Positions 16,060-27,885 of a stretch of DNA of 64,000 nucleotides are shown piece after piece. The position numbers and the translations under genes are program-made. Within the stretch, counting starts at the first letter, position 1, and each line of letters starts with the position of its first letter. The DNA lies in assembly GCF_004197395.1 (NCBI RefSeq), contig NZ_SELS01000051.1:1-64000 (forward strand), given 5' to 3'. This DNA is from Paraburkholderia sp. UYCP14C (GTDB lineage Bacteria > Pseudomonadota > Gammaproteobacteria > Burkholderiales > Burkholderiaceae). The notes beneath the pieces were generated by a model that was not told the DNA's origin, did not search any database, and saw only the letters and a program-made list of their open reading frames with translations.

Positions 16060-17361
16060 ATGCTTCAGAAGTCGCAGCGTCTGAAACGTATCCAGGTGGT
16101 CGCCGTCGCCTTCCTGACGGTGGCGGGCATCGTCAATTATCTCGACCGCAGCACGTTGTCGATCGCGAATCATCTGATCAGCGACGAACTGCATCTGTCC
16201 GCTTCGCAGATGGGGCTGCTGCTGTCCGCGTTCTCATTGTCGTACGCGTTTGCGCAGTTGCCGGTCGGCGCCCTGCTCGATCGTTTCGGTTCGCGCGTGA
16301 TGCTCGGTCTCGGCATGCTCGTGTGGTCGATCGCTCAGGTCGCGGGCGGCTTCATCCAGACGCTCAATCACTTTCTGAGCGCGCGCGTCGTGCTCGGCAT
16401 CGCCGAGGCGCCGCTGTTTCCGGCCGGCGCGAAAGTCGTCAGCGAATGGTTCGCAGTGCGCGAGCGCGGCACGCCGATCGGCACGTTCATCTCGTCATCC
16501 ACCATCGCGCCGATGATCGCACCGCCGCTGCTCACGGTGCTGATGCTTTCCTTCGGATGGCGAACGATGTTCGTGATCATGGGCGTGGTCGGCATTCTCG
16601 TCGCGCTCGGATGGTACGTCGTCTATCGCAATCGCAGCGAAATCGCGCTGACCGAAGAAGAAACCGCGCATCTGAACGAAGGCGCGACCACTCAGGAGAG
16701 CCCGCAGGGACTGAGCTGGTCCGAATGGGGCGCGCTGTTCAAGCTGCGTAACACGTGGGGCATGATCTTCGGCTTCATGGGCGTGATCTACATGGTGTGG
16801 CTCTATCTGACCTGGCTGCCCGGCTATCTGGAGCGCGAGCGTCATCTGAGCATCGCGCACACCGGCTGGGTCGTCGCGATTCCGTATGTGTTCGGCACGA
16901 TCGGCATGGCGAGCAGCGGCGTGATCGCCGACTATCTGTTGAAGCGCGGCATGGCGCCGATCCGCAGCCGCAAGTGGCCGCTGTGCGTCGGTCTCGTCGG
17001 AGCGGCCGCTTTCACGGTGCCGGCCGCGTATACGCCGAGTACGACGATGGCGGTCGTCTACGTATCGCTCGCGATGCTGTTCGTGAACCTCTCCAGCGGC
17101 AGCGCATGGGCGCTCGTCAGCGTCGCCGCGCCGCGCCATCTGGTGGCCTCGCTCGGCAGCATGCAGAACTTCGGCGGCTATCTGGGCGGCTCGTTCGCGC
17201 CCGTGATCACCGGCATCGTCGTCGATCAGACGCATTCATTCGTCAACGCGCTGCTGATCAGCGCAGCGGTCGCGTTCGCGGCGGCGCTCGTCTATCTGTT
17301 CGTCGTCAAGGAAGTGGCGCCCGCGCCGCTCCCGAGTTCGATCGAGACCCAACCCACCTGA
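16060..17361 (+). CDS. MFS transporter, anion:cation symporter type
   Basis: 433 residues with 12 predicted TM segments, of the ACS/phthalate-permease branch. The NYLDRSTLSIANH start and the LLDRFGSRVMLGLG loop between TM2 and TM3 are typical of organic-acid importers. An AGGAGA site precedes the ATG. It lies 105 bp after the cupin gene and 13 bp before the SDR gene, so it probably takes up the carboxylate or aromatic compound handled by these enzymes. Confidence 0.9.
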   Translation: MLQKSQRLKRIQVVAVAFLTVAGIVNYLDRSTLSIANHLISDELHLSASQMGLLLSAFSLSYAFAQLPVGALLDRFGSRVMLGLGMLVWSIAQVAGGFIQTLNHFLSARVVLGIAEAPLFPAGAKVVSEWFAVRERGTPIGTFISSSTIAPMIAPPLLTVLMLSFGWRTMFVIMGVVGILVALGWYVVYRNRSEIALTEEETAHLNEGATTQESPQGLSWSEWGALFKLRNTWGMIFGFMGVIYMVWLYLTWLPGYLERERHLSIAHTGWVVAIPYVFGTIGMASSGVIADYLLKRGMAPIRSRKWPLCVGLVGAAAFTVPAAYTPSTTMAVVYVSLAMLFVNLSSGSAWALVSVAAPRHLVASLGSMQNFGGYLGGSFAPVITGIVVDQTHSFVNALLISAAVAFAAALVYLFVVKEVAPAPLPSSIETQPT

Positions 17362-17374
17362 CGCGGCTTCTCAC

Positions 17375-18103
17375 ATGACATTCCAGAACCAGCTACTCGA
17401 AGGCAAGACCGCGCTCGTGACCGGCGGCTTGTCCGGCATCGGCGCGGCGATCGCCAATGCGCTCGCGCAACTTGGAGCCCACACGGTGGCGGCCGGTTTG
17501 CCGCTGCCCGAAGGCGCGCCCGACTCACTCGCTCGCGAGATCCCGCGCGTCACGCTCGATGTGCGCTCGGGCGACGCGATAACCGCCGCGGTGAACGCGT
17601 TCGAGCGTCTCGACATCGTGGTCAACTGCGCGGGCGTGATCAGCCGCGTCGAAGAACATCGGCTCGACGTGTTCGAACGCGTGATGGATATCAATCTGAA
17701 CGGCACGATGCGCGTGTGCGCGGCCGCGCGTGAATTGCTGAAGGCGTCGGCGGGCTGCATCGTGAATACGGCGTCGATGCTGAGTTTTTTCGGCGGCGGC
17801 CTGGTGCCCGCGTATAGCGCAAGCAAGGGCGCGGTTGCGCAGTTGACGAAGTCGCTCGCGATCGCCTATGCGGCCGACGGCGTTCGCGTCAATGCGATCG
17901 CGCCGGGCTGGATCGCAACGCCGCTCACGCAGGCGTTGCAGGACGACGACGGCCGCTCGCAGGCGATCCTCGAACGTACCCCGCTGCGCCGCTGGGGCAC
18001 GCCGGAAGAAGTCGCGCAGGTCGCGGTGTTTCTGTGCACGCCGGCGGCGTCGTTCATGACGGGTGCGATCGTGCCCGTCGACGGCGGGTATCTGGTCGCG
18101 TGA
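17375..18103 (+). CDS. Short-chain dehydrogenase/reductase
   Basis: 242-residue classical SDR. It has the NAD(P)-binding TGGLSGIG near residue 16, a NCAGV motif (variant of NNAG), the catalytic Ser in VNTASMLS, and the Tyr/Lys pair in YSASKGA. The C-terminal FMTGAIVPVDGGYL is standard. The acidic context after beta-2 cannot be judged firmly, so the cofactor is left open. It lies 13 bp after the MFS gene and very likely shares its transcript. Confidence 0.92.
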   Translation: MTFQNQLLEGKTALVTGGLSGIGAAIANALAQLGAHTVAAGLPLPEGAPDSLAREIPRVTLDVRSGDAITAAVNAFERLDIVVNCAGVISRVEEHRLDVFERVMDINLNGTMRVCAAARELLKASAGCIVNTASMLSFFGGGLVPAYSASKGAVAQLTKSLAIAYAADGVRVNAIAPGWIATPLTQALQDDDGRSQAILERTPLRRWGTPEEVAQVAVFLCTPAASFMTGAIVPVDGGYLVA

Positions 18104-18187
18104 TCGAGTCGTTGCGTTAAGCGCATCGCGCTCGTTTGACGCCATCGATAAAGGCATAATTGCGTACCCCTGCCCTGCCTCCATGTG

Positions 18188-20235
<2,048 letters not shown>

Positions 20236-20257
20236 CGCGCGTGCCGAAACCTGAGCG

Positions 20258-20776
20258 ATGACGACCCTGCCCCCCTACGAGCCGCCCGTCGACGAAACCG
20301 AGTTGCTGTTGAAATGGATTCGCCGCGCGCGCGAATCGCAGATGAGCCATTACGACATGGCGGACCTGCTATCGGCGCGCGAGCGCGGCATCGGCTGGTT
20401 CGTCACCGTGCTGACCGCGTTCGTCGGCACCGCGGTGTTCGCGTCGCTGAGCGCGCCGCCGGTGTCGATCGAGATGCGGATTTTCATTGGGCTGGTCAGC
20501 GTGGCGGCGGCGCTTTCAGCCGCCTTGCAGACTTTTCTGCGTTATGCGGAGCGTGCCGAGAAGCATCGCGCGGCCGGTGCGCGCTATGGCGCGGTGCGTC
20601 GGCGGCTCGAGGCGGTGTTTGCCGGCGACGCCGATGCGCGCGAAGCGCACTACCTCACCGCGATCCGTACCGAACTCGACCGCCTCGCCGAAGACTCGCC
20701 GAACGTGCCGCCGCGGATCTTCTATCGCACTCAGCGCACGTTGCTGGCCGATAGGCCGCGCCGGCGCGATGCGTGA
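20258..20776 (+). CDS. SLATT-domain two-TM protein
   Basis: 172 residues. An N-terminal soluble helix (LLLKWIRRARESQMSHYDMA) is followed by two TM segments (about residues 47-67 and 72-92) and a cytoplasmic helical part with the conserved LQTFLRYAERAEKHR and ARYGAVRRRLE stretches, ending with SPNVPPRIFY. This order matches the SLATT (2-TM) domain, which is proposed to form membrane pores in nucleotide-signal-based conflict systems. No SMODS/CD-NTase, SLOG or other typical partner lies nearby. It is 22 bp downstream of the mreB-like gene on the same strand and is very likely co-transcribed. Confidence 0.78.
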   Translation: MTTLPPYEPPVDETELLLKWIRRARESQMSHYDMADLLSARERGIGWFVTVLTAFVGTAVFASLSAPPVSIEMRIFIGLVSVAAALSAALQTFLRYAERAEKHRAAGARYGAVRRRLEAVFAGDADAREAHYLTAIRTELDRLAEDSPNVPPRIFYRTQRTLLADRPRRRDA

Positions 20777-20811
20777 AACGCGCGGCCAGGCGCGTCCGCC
20801 TCTGTTTCAGA

Positions 20812-21507
20812 TCACAAATCGTCCGCGCTAATACCCAGCTCCGTCGCCATGCGCCGCACGACGGCCTGAAGCCGGCTGACTTCATCGGCGAGACGTTTCT
20901 GCTCGGCCTTCAGCGCCTCGAATGCGGACAGCGGCACGCTGTCGTCCTCGGCGAGCGCGGACTGCGCGGCGTCGCTGATGCTGACCTCGCCGCACAGCAG
21001 ATGCATCCAGCGATTCTCACGCTCGCCCACGACGCGCGGCAAGCGGATTACCCGGGGCGGATCGTTCGCGGCCAGTTCGTCGAGGAACGCCTCGACCGAC
21101 GAAATATCGGCGAAGCCATGCAGGCGCGCGCTGTTCAGACGCAGTTCCGCGGCCGTTTGCGGGCCGCGGAGCAGCAGCGTGGTCAGCAGCGCGACCGACT
21201 GTCCGGGTAGCCCGAGCACGCGGTTCATGTTGTGCTCGAAGCGCGGCACGCGGCTGCTGCTGCCTTCGAACACGAGGCTCAGGCGTTTCAGGCCGTCGAC
21301 GGCGGTCAGCACCTCGGCCTCGGTCGCGTTCATCACCGGCGCGCGGCCGGTCTTCTGATTGCAGCCGAGCGTCAGCGCGTTCAACGACAACGGATAGCTG
21401 TCGGGTACCGTGTTCTGTTTTTCGACGAGCACGCCGAGAACACGTCCTTCGAGCGCGGTCAGCGCGCGCAGCGAGGGTCGGGAAGGAGCGTCGGGAGTCG
21501 AATTCAT
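20812..21507 (-). CDS. YceH family protein (DUF480)
   Basis: 231 residues. It begins after a short lead with LTALEGRVLGVLVEKQNTVPDSYPLS-type sequence, the hallmark of YceH. Two winged-helix units are expected, and the C-terminus has a leucine-rich helix (EQKRLADEVSRLQAVVRRM) that could form a coiled coil. The cellular role of YceH is not firmly known. The gene is convergent with the SLATT gene (35 bp apart). Confidence 0.88.
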   Translation of the reverse strand: MNSTPDAPSRPSLRALTALEGRVLGVLVEKQNTVPDSYPLSLNALTLGCNQKTGRAPVMNATEAEVLTAVDGLKRLSLVFEGSSSRVPRFEHNMNRVLGLPGQSVALLTTLLLRGPQTAAELRLNSARLHGFADISSVEAFLDELAANDPPRVIRLPRVVGERENRWMHLLCGEVSISDAAQSALAEDDSVPLSAFEALKAEQKRLADEVSRLQAVVRRMATELGISADDL

Positions 21508-21639
21508 GGGGATGCGAGGTCTCGTGGAAGATGCGCGCGCCGTTCGCGGCTGGACGGCGCGTTCTGTCAGGTGGGCACTATGATAAACGTGGCGGAGGCG
21601 GCGCGGTGAGCGAATCTGCGCGACCCGCGCGGCCGGCGC

Positions 21640-22035
21640 TCAGGCGGTCTTCGAATACTTGAAGGTGCCCTGCGCGCTCGCGATCAGCAGCTTGCCGTCC
21701 ACCCACGCTTCCGCGCGCGAAAAGAAAATCGAACGGCCCGCGCGTTCGAGAAAGCCCTTCGCGGTGACCGACGCGCCGAGCCCCTTGTCCAGATAGTTGG
21801 TGGTCAGCGACAGCGTGAAGCCATGCCGCGCCGGCTGCCCCGGTGGCGCGTAGAGGCCCGCGTAGCCGGCGGCGGCATCGAGCAGCGTCGCGATCGCGCC
21901 GCCTTGCAGCACGCCCTGACGATTGAGCTTGTTCGCGTCGATCGGCATCAGCAGCTCGGCGTAGCCGTCGCGCCAATGCGTCAGACGCACGCCGAGCGAT
22001 TCGAGAAACGGGTTGTCGATGGGAAAGTCGGACAT
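21640..22035 (-). CDS. PaaI-type hotdog thioesterase
   Basis: 131 residues, a single hotdog domain. GVLQGGAIATLLDAAAGYAG is the characteristic long helix with the catalytic-site acidic residue, and TTNYLDKGLGASVTAKG is the central strand pair. Such proteins hydrolyse acyl- or aryl-CoA thioesters in the cytoplasm. The frame continues upstream to 22284, but MSDFPIDNPF at 22035 is the likely start. Substrate unknown. Confidence 0.85.
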   Translation of the reverse strand: MSDFPIDNPFLESLGVRLTHWRDGYAELLMPIDANKLNRQGVLQGGAIATLLDAAAGYAGLYAPPGQPARHGFTLSLTTNYLDKGLGASVTAKGFLERAGRSIFFSRAEAWVDGKLLIASAQGTFKYSKTA

Positions 22036-22176
22036 GATTCGGGCCTTGCCTGAGTCGGAACGAATCGTGAGCATACCCGCGATCGGGCGGCGGCAGCGGC
22101 GAAGCCAGCCCGCGTCGGCAAAACCTGCTGCATCTGCTAGTGTTGGTGGATCAGCATTCTGTGCGGTGGAAAAGCC

Positions 22177-22431
22177 ATGCGGTCCACAAGGTCGAAGTCT
22201 TGCGATTCTCCCCGCCTGACTGACGCGCAGATCGCCGCCGAAGCGACGCGCCGTCTCGCGTGGGACTCGGCCGTCCCGCCGCATGCCGTGCGCGTGAAAG
22301 TGGCGCGGGGGCGCATCACGCTGTCGGGCGAGCTTCAGCGCGAAGCACAGCGCGCCGCGATGCTCGAAGACGTGGCGCGCCTGTTCGGCGTCACCGCCAT
22401 CGCGGACCGGACCGTGGTCAAATCGTCATAG
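22177..22431 (+). CDS. Single BON-domain protein
   Basis: 84 residues made almost entirely of one BON domain: TDAQIAAEATRRLAWDSAVP, then VRVKVARGRITLSGELQREAQRAA and a closing GVTAIADRTVV. No signal peptide is visible, so it is probably cytoplasmic, unlike OsmY. BON domains are thought to bind lipids or small ligands. It has a GGTGGAAA ribosome site and faces the acetate kinase gene convergently. Confidence 0.7.
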   Translation: MRSTRSKSCDSPRLTDAQIAAEATRRLAWDSAVPPHAVRVKVARGRITLSGELQREAQRAAMLEDVARLFGVTAIADRTVVKSS

Positions 22432-22455
22432 CGTGGCTCGAACGGCACGAGCGGC

Positions 22456-23607
22456 TCAACCCTCCCCTGCCAACAGCAGTTCCCGGCAATGCCGCGCGAT
22501 CTGCCTTTCCTCCTCGGTGTGCAGCACCCTCACCTTGCCCGCCGGATCGTTCTCGATGAGCCCCGCGAACGCGAGCCCTTCGCATACGCGTCGCCGGATC
22601 TCCGTGCTGTGCTCGCCGATCCCGCCGGTGAACACCAGCAGATCGATGCCGCCAAGCAGTGCCGCGTACCCGCCGATGGTCTTGCGCACCGCGATAGCAA
22701 AGGCATCGAGCGCGAGGGACGCCTGCGCGTCGCCGGCCGCCGCGCGTTGTTCGAGCGCTTGCATGTCGCTTTCGCCGTCCGCGTAACCGGCCAGACCGCT
22801 CTGGCGATTGAGCAGCGTTTCCAGCGCATCGGCGTCGAGCCGTTCCGCGCGCATCAGATACAGCAGCACGCCCGGATCGAGGTCGCCGCAGCGCGTGCCC
22901 ATCGGGATGCCCCCCGTCGGCGTCAAGCCCATCGACGTATCGACCGATCTCCCATCGAGCAGCGCGCACAAGCTCGACCCGTTGCCGAGATGCGCGAACA
23001 CCGCGCGCGACGGCAACGCCGCGCCGAGCTGCCTGACCAGCGATTCGTACGACAGCCCATGAAAGCCATAGCGGATCACGCCGGCGTCCGCATAGCGGCG
23101 CGGTATCGACAGCTGCGCGGCGCGCGGCGGCAGCGTTGCATGAAACGCAGTGTCGAAGCACGCGTAATGCGTGGCGTCGCCGAAAATCTGCGTGGCCTCG
23201 TCGATCAACGCGAGTGCCGGCGGGATATGCAGCGGCGCGAAGTGCAGCGCGTCGCGCAACTGCCGGCGCACGTCGTCGGTGATGCGCCGGTGCGTGCGCA
23301 GATGCGGGCCGCCATGCACGACGCGATGCCCGACCGCCGAAGGCCGCGCATGATGCTGCTGCACGAGCACCTGCGCAAGCTTCTGCAGCGCCTCGGTCTG
23401 CGATTCGAGCGTGTGCTCCTGCTGCAACAGCACGCAGCCATCGGCCGCCTTGATGCGCAGGCGGCCATCCTCGCGGCCGATGCCCTCGGCCGCGCCTTCG
23501 AGCAACAGCGTTTCGTCGTCGGCCGAGTGGGCGAAAAGCCCGAACTTCAACGACGACGAGCCGCTGTTCAGCACCAGAATCGTCCGTTCCTGATCGTGGT
23601 TGTGCAT
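22456..23607 (-). CDS. ackA: Acetate kinase
   Basis: 383 residues. It converts acetyl phosphate and ADP to acetate and ATP. Family signatures are clear: VLNSGSSSLKF at the start, GHRVVHGG, FDTAFHATLPP, YGFHGLSYES, and TGGIGEHS near the end. The frame extends upstream to 23679, but MHNHDQERTILV at 23607, with GAGGAC upstream, is the start. It lies 13 bp after the phosphoketolase stop on the same strand, so the acetyl phosphate made by phosphoketolase can be turned directly into ATP and acetate. Confidence 0.95.
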   Translation of the reverse strand: MHNHDQERTILVLNSGSSSLKFGLFAHSADDETLLLEGAAEGIGREDGRLRIKAADGCVLLQQEHTLESQTEALQKLAQVLVQQHHARPSAVGHRVVHGGPHLRTHRRITDDVRRQLRDALHFAPLHIPPALALIDEATQIFGDATHYACFDTAFHATLPPRAAQLSIPRRYADAGVIRYGFHGLSYESLVRQLGAALPSRAVFAHLGNGSSLCALLDGRSVDTSMGLTPTGGIPMGTRCGDLDPGVLLYLMRAERLDADALETLLNRQSGLAGYADGESDMQALEQRAAAGDAQASLALDAFAIAVRKTIGGYAALLGGIDLLVFTGGIGEHSTEIRRRVCEGLAFAGLIENDPAGKVRVLHTEEERQIARHCRELLLAGEG

Positions 23608-23620
23608 GCCGCGTCCTCGC

Positions 23621-26014
23621 TCAGGCTTTCCACGTCCAGTTGCGGATTTCCTCCTTGTCGATCCCTTCCTCGTGCGCATACGCGAGATGCTCGATGATCT
23701 GCCCGCGCAGCCACTCCTTCGTATGATCGCCGACGCCGCGCAGCGGCGGCACCCGATCGATCACGTCGATCGCCAGCGTGAAGCGGTCGACCCCGTTGAT
23801 GATCGCGAGTTCGAGCGGCGTATTGATGTTGCCCTTCTCGTTATAGCCATGCACGTGAATGTTGTCGTGATTCTGCCGGTTGTACGTGAGCTTGTGCACG
23901 AGCGTCGGATACGAATGGAAGTTGAAGATCACCGGCTTTCCGGTCGTAAACAGCGAATCGAAATCGCGGTCGGATAGTCCATGCGGATGCGCATGCTCGG
24001 GCATCAGCCGGAACAGATCGACCACGTTGACGAAGCGGACCTTGAGCGTCGGGCAGCGCTCTCTCAGGATCTGTGCGGCGGCGAGCGCTTCCATCGTCGC
24101 GATGTCGCCCGCGCACGCGATCACGACGTCCGGCTCGACGCCCTGATCGGTCGATGCCCACTCCCAGATGCCGATGCCCTTCGTACAATGCGTGACGGCC
24201 GCGTCCATGTCGAGATAGGTCAGATGCGGCTGCTTGTCGGACACGATCACATTCACGTAGTCGCGCGAGCGCAGGCAGTGATCGGCGACGCTCAGCAGAC
24301 AGTTCGCGTCGGGCGGCAGATAAATGCGCACCACATCGGGACTCTTGTTGGTGACCACATCGAGAAAACCGGGGTCCTGATGCGTGAAGCCGTTGTGATC
24401 CTGGCGCCACACGAGCGACGTGATCAGCAGGTTGATCGACGGCACCGGCTGCCGCCAGCCGAGATCGCGCTTGGCCTTTTCGAGCCACTTCGCGTGCTGG
24501 TTGAACATCGAGTCGATCACGTGCACGAACGCTTCATAGGTCGCGAAGAGTCCGTGGCGTCCGGTCAGCACATAGCCTTCGAACCAGCCCTCGAGCGTGT
24601 GCTCGCTGAGCAATTCCATCACGCGGCCATCGGGCGACAGGTCGCCGCCGTCGGCGTCGCTCGCTTCGAGCCCGGCCAGCCAGGTCTTGCCCGAGGCTTC
24701 ATACACCGCCTGCAGCTTGTTGCTCGCGGTCTCATCGGGACCGAACAGCCGGAAATTCGACATGTTGTTGCGCATCACGTCGCGCAGGAACGTGCCGAGC
24801 ACCGCGGTCGGCGACGTATAGGCCGCCGCCGGTTTCTTCACGGCCACCGCGTAATCGCGGAACGGCGGCATGTCGAGCGTCTTGCACAGCAGCCCGCCGT
24901 TCGCGTGCGGATTCGCGCTGATGCGGCGTGCGCCCTCGGGCGCGAGCGCGCGCAGTTCGTCGACAAGCCGGCCGTTCGCGTCGAACAGCGTGTCGGGGCC
25001 GTAGCTGCGCAGCCACTCCTCGACGATCTGCAGGCTCTTGCGATTGGTCGCCGGATCGGGCACCGGCACCTGATGCGCGCGCCACGAGCCTTCCACCTTG
25101 TGACCGTCGACTTCCTTCGGCCCGGTCCAGCCCTTCGGCGAACGCAGCACGACCATCGGCCAGCGCGGCCGCGTGGTGTCGTTGTTCCGCCGCGCATGCT
25201 GCTGGATCGCGCGGATTTCGCCGATGCATTGTTCGAGCGTCGCGGCCATCTGCTGATGCATCGTGTCGGGATCGTCGCCTTCGACGAAATAGGGCTTATG
25301 CCCGTAACCGACCATCAAGGCTTCGAGTTCTTCGCGCGGAATGCGCGCGAGCAGCGTCGGATTGGCGATCTTGTAGCCGTTCAGATGCAGCACCGGCAGC
25401 ACCGCGCCGTCGCGGATCGGGTTCAGGAATTTGTTCGAATGCCACGACGTGGCGAGCGGGCCGGTTTCCGCTTCGCCGTCGCCGATCATCACGGTGACGA
25501 TCAGTTCGGGGTTGTCGAACGCGGCGCCGTAGCCGTGCGACAAGCTGTAGCCGAGTTCGCCGCCCTCGTGAATCGAGCCCGGTGTTTCCGGCGTGCAATG
25601 CGAACCGATGCCGCCCGGAAACGAGAATTGCCGGAAAAAGCGCCGCATGCCGGCTTCGTCCTCGCTGCGGTCCGGATAAATCTCCGAGTAATGGCCTTCG
25701 AGGTAGCAATGCGCGAGGCTCGCGGGCGCGCCGTGGCCGGGGCCGGACAGATAGATCACGTCGAGATCGTGTTTGCGGATCAGCCGGTTCAGATGCACAA
25801 GCACGAAACTTTGGCCGGCGTCGGAGCCCCAGTGACCGAGCAGCCGGTTCTTGATGTGCTCGGGTTTCAACGCTTCGCGCAGCAGCGGATTGTCGCGCAG
25901 ATAGATCATGCCGACCGACAGGTAATTGCACGCGCGCCAGTAGCGGTCGATGTTGCGCAGCGTGTCGGGATCCAGCACTTGCGGCGGGGTGGAATGCGAG
26001 CTTGATTCGGCCAT
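23621..26014 (-). CDS. xfp: Phosphoketolase (xylulose-5-P/fructose-6-P)
   Basis: 797 residues, full length. A thiamine-diphosphate enzyme that splits xylulose 5-phosphate or fructose 6-phosphate with phosphate into acetyl phosphate and glyceraldehyde 3-phosphate or erythrose 4-phosphate. Visible signatures include [40 protein letters not shown], and the ThDP/Mg site [27 protein letters not shown] precedes the ATG by 8 bases. It heads an operon with ackA. Together with transketolase, Gnd and aldolase elsewhere in the window it makes a complete phosphoketolase bypass. Confidence 0.97.
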   Translation of the reverse strand: MAESSSHSTPPQVLDPDTLRNIDRYWRACNYLSVGMIYLRDNPLLREALKPEHIKNRLLGHWGSDAGQSFVLVHLNRLIRKHDLDVIYLSGPGHGAPASLAHCYLEGHYSEIYPDRSEDEAGMRRFFRQFSFPGGIGSHCTPETPGSIHEGGELGYSLSHGYGAAFDNPELIVTVMIGDGEAETGPLATSWHSNKFLNPIRDGAVLPVLHLNGYKIANPTLLARIPREELEALMVGYGHKPYFVEGDDPDTMHQQMAATLEQCIGEIRAIQQHARRNNDTTRPRWPMVVLRSPKGWTGPKEVDGHKVEGSWRAHQVPVPDPATNRKSLQIVEEWLRSYGPDTLFDANGRLVDELRALAPEGARRISANPHANGGLLCKTLDMPPFRDYAVAVKKPAAAYTSPTAVLGTFLRDVMRNNMSNFRLFGPDETASNKLQAVYEASGKTWLAGLEASDADGGDLSPDGRVMELLSEHTLEGWFEGYVLTGRHGLFATYEAFVHVIDSMFNQHAKWLEKAKRDLGWRQPVPSINLLITSLVWRQDHNGFTHQDPGFLDVVTNKSPDVVRIYLPPDANCLLSVADHCLRSRDYVNVIVSDKQPHLTYLDMDAAVTHCTKGIGIWEWASTDQGVEPDVVIACAGDIATMEALAAAQILRERCPTLKVRFVNVVDLFRLMPEHAHPHGLSDRDFDSLFTTGKPVIFNFHSYPTLVHKLTYNRQNHDNIHVHGYNEKGNINTPLELAIINGVDRFTLAIDVIDRVPPLRGVGDHTKEWLRGQIIEHLAYAHEEGIDKEEIRNWTWKA

Positions 26015-26263
26015 TGCGTCACTCCTCGAAAACGGGCGGATGGGGGATGGTTACGGCGGCTGTTCGCGAGGCGCCTCGCGCGAATCGGCGCGTCGTGGTT
26101 CAGTGCGCTCGAAACGGAGCCGCGGTGCGCGAGTCGAATGTACTAAGCTGCTCAAACGGGGTGAATGCCTCTCCCCCTCGCAGTATGTCGCGCTGAATGT
26201 GGCATTCGTGCTGCATTTGCCTTACGCGAAGTGGTTTCTTTCGAGGTTCCTTTGTTTTAGGTC

Positions 26264-26404
26264 ATGGCCGTTATGTCGACATCTTCCAGTCCACTCAAAG
26301 TGCTCGTGATTCTGTTCCTTACGCTCGTGTTGACCTGCGTGGCGATCGCCATACCGATCGGCATATTCGGGCTGCTGATCAAGCTGTTCGGCGGCCATGG
26401 CTAG
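26264..26404 (+). CDS. Small single-TM protein
   Basis: A 46-codon frame. After a short Ser-rich start it is nearly all hydrophobic (residues about 12-42: KVLVILFLTLVLTC then AIAIPIGIFGLLIKLF), ending GGHG. This looks like a true one-helix membrane microprotein. An AGG site is close to the first ATG; a second in-frame ATG at 26273 is an alternative start. No family was recognised. It is divergent from the phosphoketolase gene. Confidence 0.45.
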   Translation: MAVMSTSSSPLKVLVILFLTLVLTCVAIAIPIGIFGLLIKLFGGHG

Positions 26405-26520
26405 CGCTGCGGCGCCGCTGCCAGCGCGCCGACCCGAGCGCCGCCGAATGTGTATGCTCGCTGAAAGAGACCAGGCGCGGCGGTTGCGTCGCACCGCTGA
26501 TCCACCGCAAGGAGAGTGCC

Positions 26521-27051
26521 TTGACCGACCGCACCGACAATCCGCCCGCATCGCAACCCGATCCTGAATTGCAGGCGCTTGCGCGCGAAGTCTTCGACCT
26601 CGCGCGGCGCGGCGATGCGGCGATGCTCGCCGCCGTGATCGAGAAAGGCGTGCCGCCGAATCTGCGCAACGAGCGCGGCGACAGCCTGCTGATGCTCGCG
26701 AGCTACCACGGTCACGTCGACGCGGTGCGCACGCTGCTCGAACAGGGCGCCGATGCGAACCTGCGCAACGACGCCGGACAGACGCCGATCGCGGGCGCCG
26801 CGTTCAAGGGCTTCGACCAGGTGATCGACACCTTGCTCGCGCATGGCGCCGACGTCGAAGGTGCATCGCCCGAAGGCCGCACCGCGCTGATGATCGCGGC
26901 GATGTTCAACCGCACCGCGATCGTCGACCTGCTGCTCGCGCACGGCGCCAACCCGCATGCGCGCGACGCGAACGGCGTCAGCGCGGCCGATGCCGCCGCA
27001 CGGATGGGCGCGGCCGAGACCCGGGCGCGCCTGAAAGCGCTCGGCGCATGA
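26521..27051 (+). CDS. Ankyrin-repeat protein
   Basis: 176 residues with four ankyrin-type repeats from about residue 30 (RGDSLLMLASYHGHVDAVRT, AGQTPIAGAAFKGFDQVIDT, EGRTALMIAAMFNRTAIVDL and a degenerate last copy). The start is TTG at 26521, with AAGGAG at 26509-26514 six bases upstream; the much longer open frame starting at 26197 has no such site. No signal peptide is seen, so it is probably a cytoplasmic protein-binding module. Partner unknown. Confidence 0.82.
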   Translation: MTDRTDNPPASQPDPELQALAREVFDLARRGDAAMLAAVIEKGVPPNLRNERGDSLLMLASYHGHVDAVRTLLEQGADANLRNDAGQTPIAGAAFKGFDQVIDTLLAHGADVEGASPEGRTALMIAAMFNRTAIVDLLLAHGANPHARDANGVSAADAAARMGAAETRARLKALGA

Positions 27052-27120
27052 CACCGCCACTTCACGCATGAGACGGCGCCCGCACACAGCGCTCACTGCG
27101 CACGCCAGGCGCTGCGCCGC

Positions 27121-27819
27121 CTAGTTGCCCTTCGCGCTTTGCAACAGCGTTTCCACGTCGATCTCCGCCAGCTCGCCGATCCGCCCGACCGTCACGTCCG
27201 CGGGCGGATTGCTCGCGATCTCCTTCGCATCGAATGCATAGTGCCCCTGGCGCGGAAACACGGTGGTCAGTCCCGCGCCCCATGACTTTTTCATTGCGCT
27301 CAGAATTCGCAGCTTGTCGTCGACCATCACGTAATGGTGCGCCGGATAGCATTCCATCACCTGATCGAGCATCAACTCCTTGTGGATGTAGATCAGCACG
27401 CGCCCGTCGACTTCGTCCCACAGGCCCGAGCGCGAAATCTTGCGTGGCTGGAACACGACGTCCCCGTCCGACAGGATCACCGTCGGCCCGTGTTTGCCGA
27501 CATGGCGCAGCGCATCGAGCGCACCCGGATAGAGCCGGTTCGCAAACGGATACTCGATCAGGAACGACGACATCAGCAGCAGACGCGTATCGCGTGGATG
27601 CTCGGTCCGGTAGCGTTGCAGCGCGCCGAGGTAGTCGGCGTAGCCGAGTTCGGTGCGCAGGTTCTCGAAGATTTCCCAGTAGCGTGCACTGTTCTCTTCG
27701 CCGAACTGGCCCATCATGTGCGCGCGCAGATCCTGCAGCACGTGATCGTTGTCGAGCAGCGTGTTGTCGCAATCGAACAGAAACACGACGTCGTGCGGCG
27801 TGGTGGAGGTGACTGGCAT
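27121..27819 (-). CDS. HAD-superfamily hydrolase
   Basis: 232 residues. Motif I is FLFDCDNTLLDN (nucleophile Asp and acid/base Asp), motif II is VILSDGD, and the motif IV region is YVMVDDKLRIL. An alpha-helical cap lies between motifs I and II. A phosphatase acting on a small phosphorylated metabolite is likely. The start at 27819 follows AAGGAGC; an upstream codon at 27837 is less likely. It lies 66 bp downstream of gnd on the same strand, which hints at sugar-phosphate metabolism but does not prove it. Confidence 0.82.
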   Translation of the reverse strand: MPVTSTTPHDVVFLFDCDNTLLDNDHVLQDLRAHMMGQFGEENSARYWEIFENLRTELGYADYLGALQRYRTEHPRDTRLLLMSSFLIEYPFANRLYPGALDALRHVGKHGPTVILSDGDVVFQPRKISRSGLWDEVDGRVLIYIHKELMLDQVMECYPAHHYVMVDDKLRILSAMKKSWGAGLTTVFPRQGHYAFDAKEIASNPPADVTVGRIGELAEIDVETLLQSAKGN

Positions 27820-27885
27820 CGCGGCTCCTTGGGGCAAGTTCGCGGGGACGGGTCGGCGCGATGGCGCGCTCGTGGTTGGCCTCGG

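Noticed and set aside
18136-18160. TTGACG...CATAAT as promoter of the IclR gene
   Set aside because: The spacer is only 13 bases, too short for a sigma70 promoter.
23981-26005. 674-codon plus-strand frame opposite phosphoketolase
   Set aside because: Its product is made of His/Arg/Val-rich runs without domain character and lies entirely antisense to an intact xfp gene.
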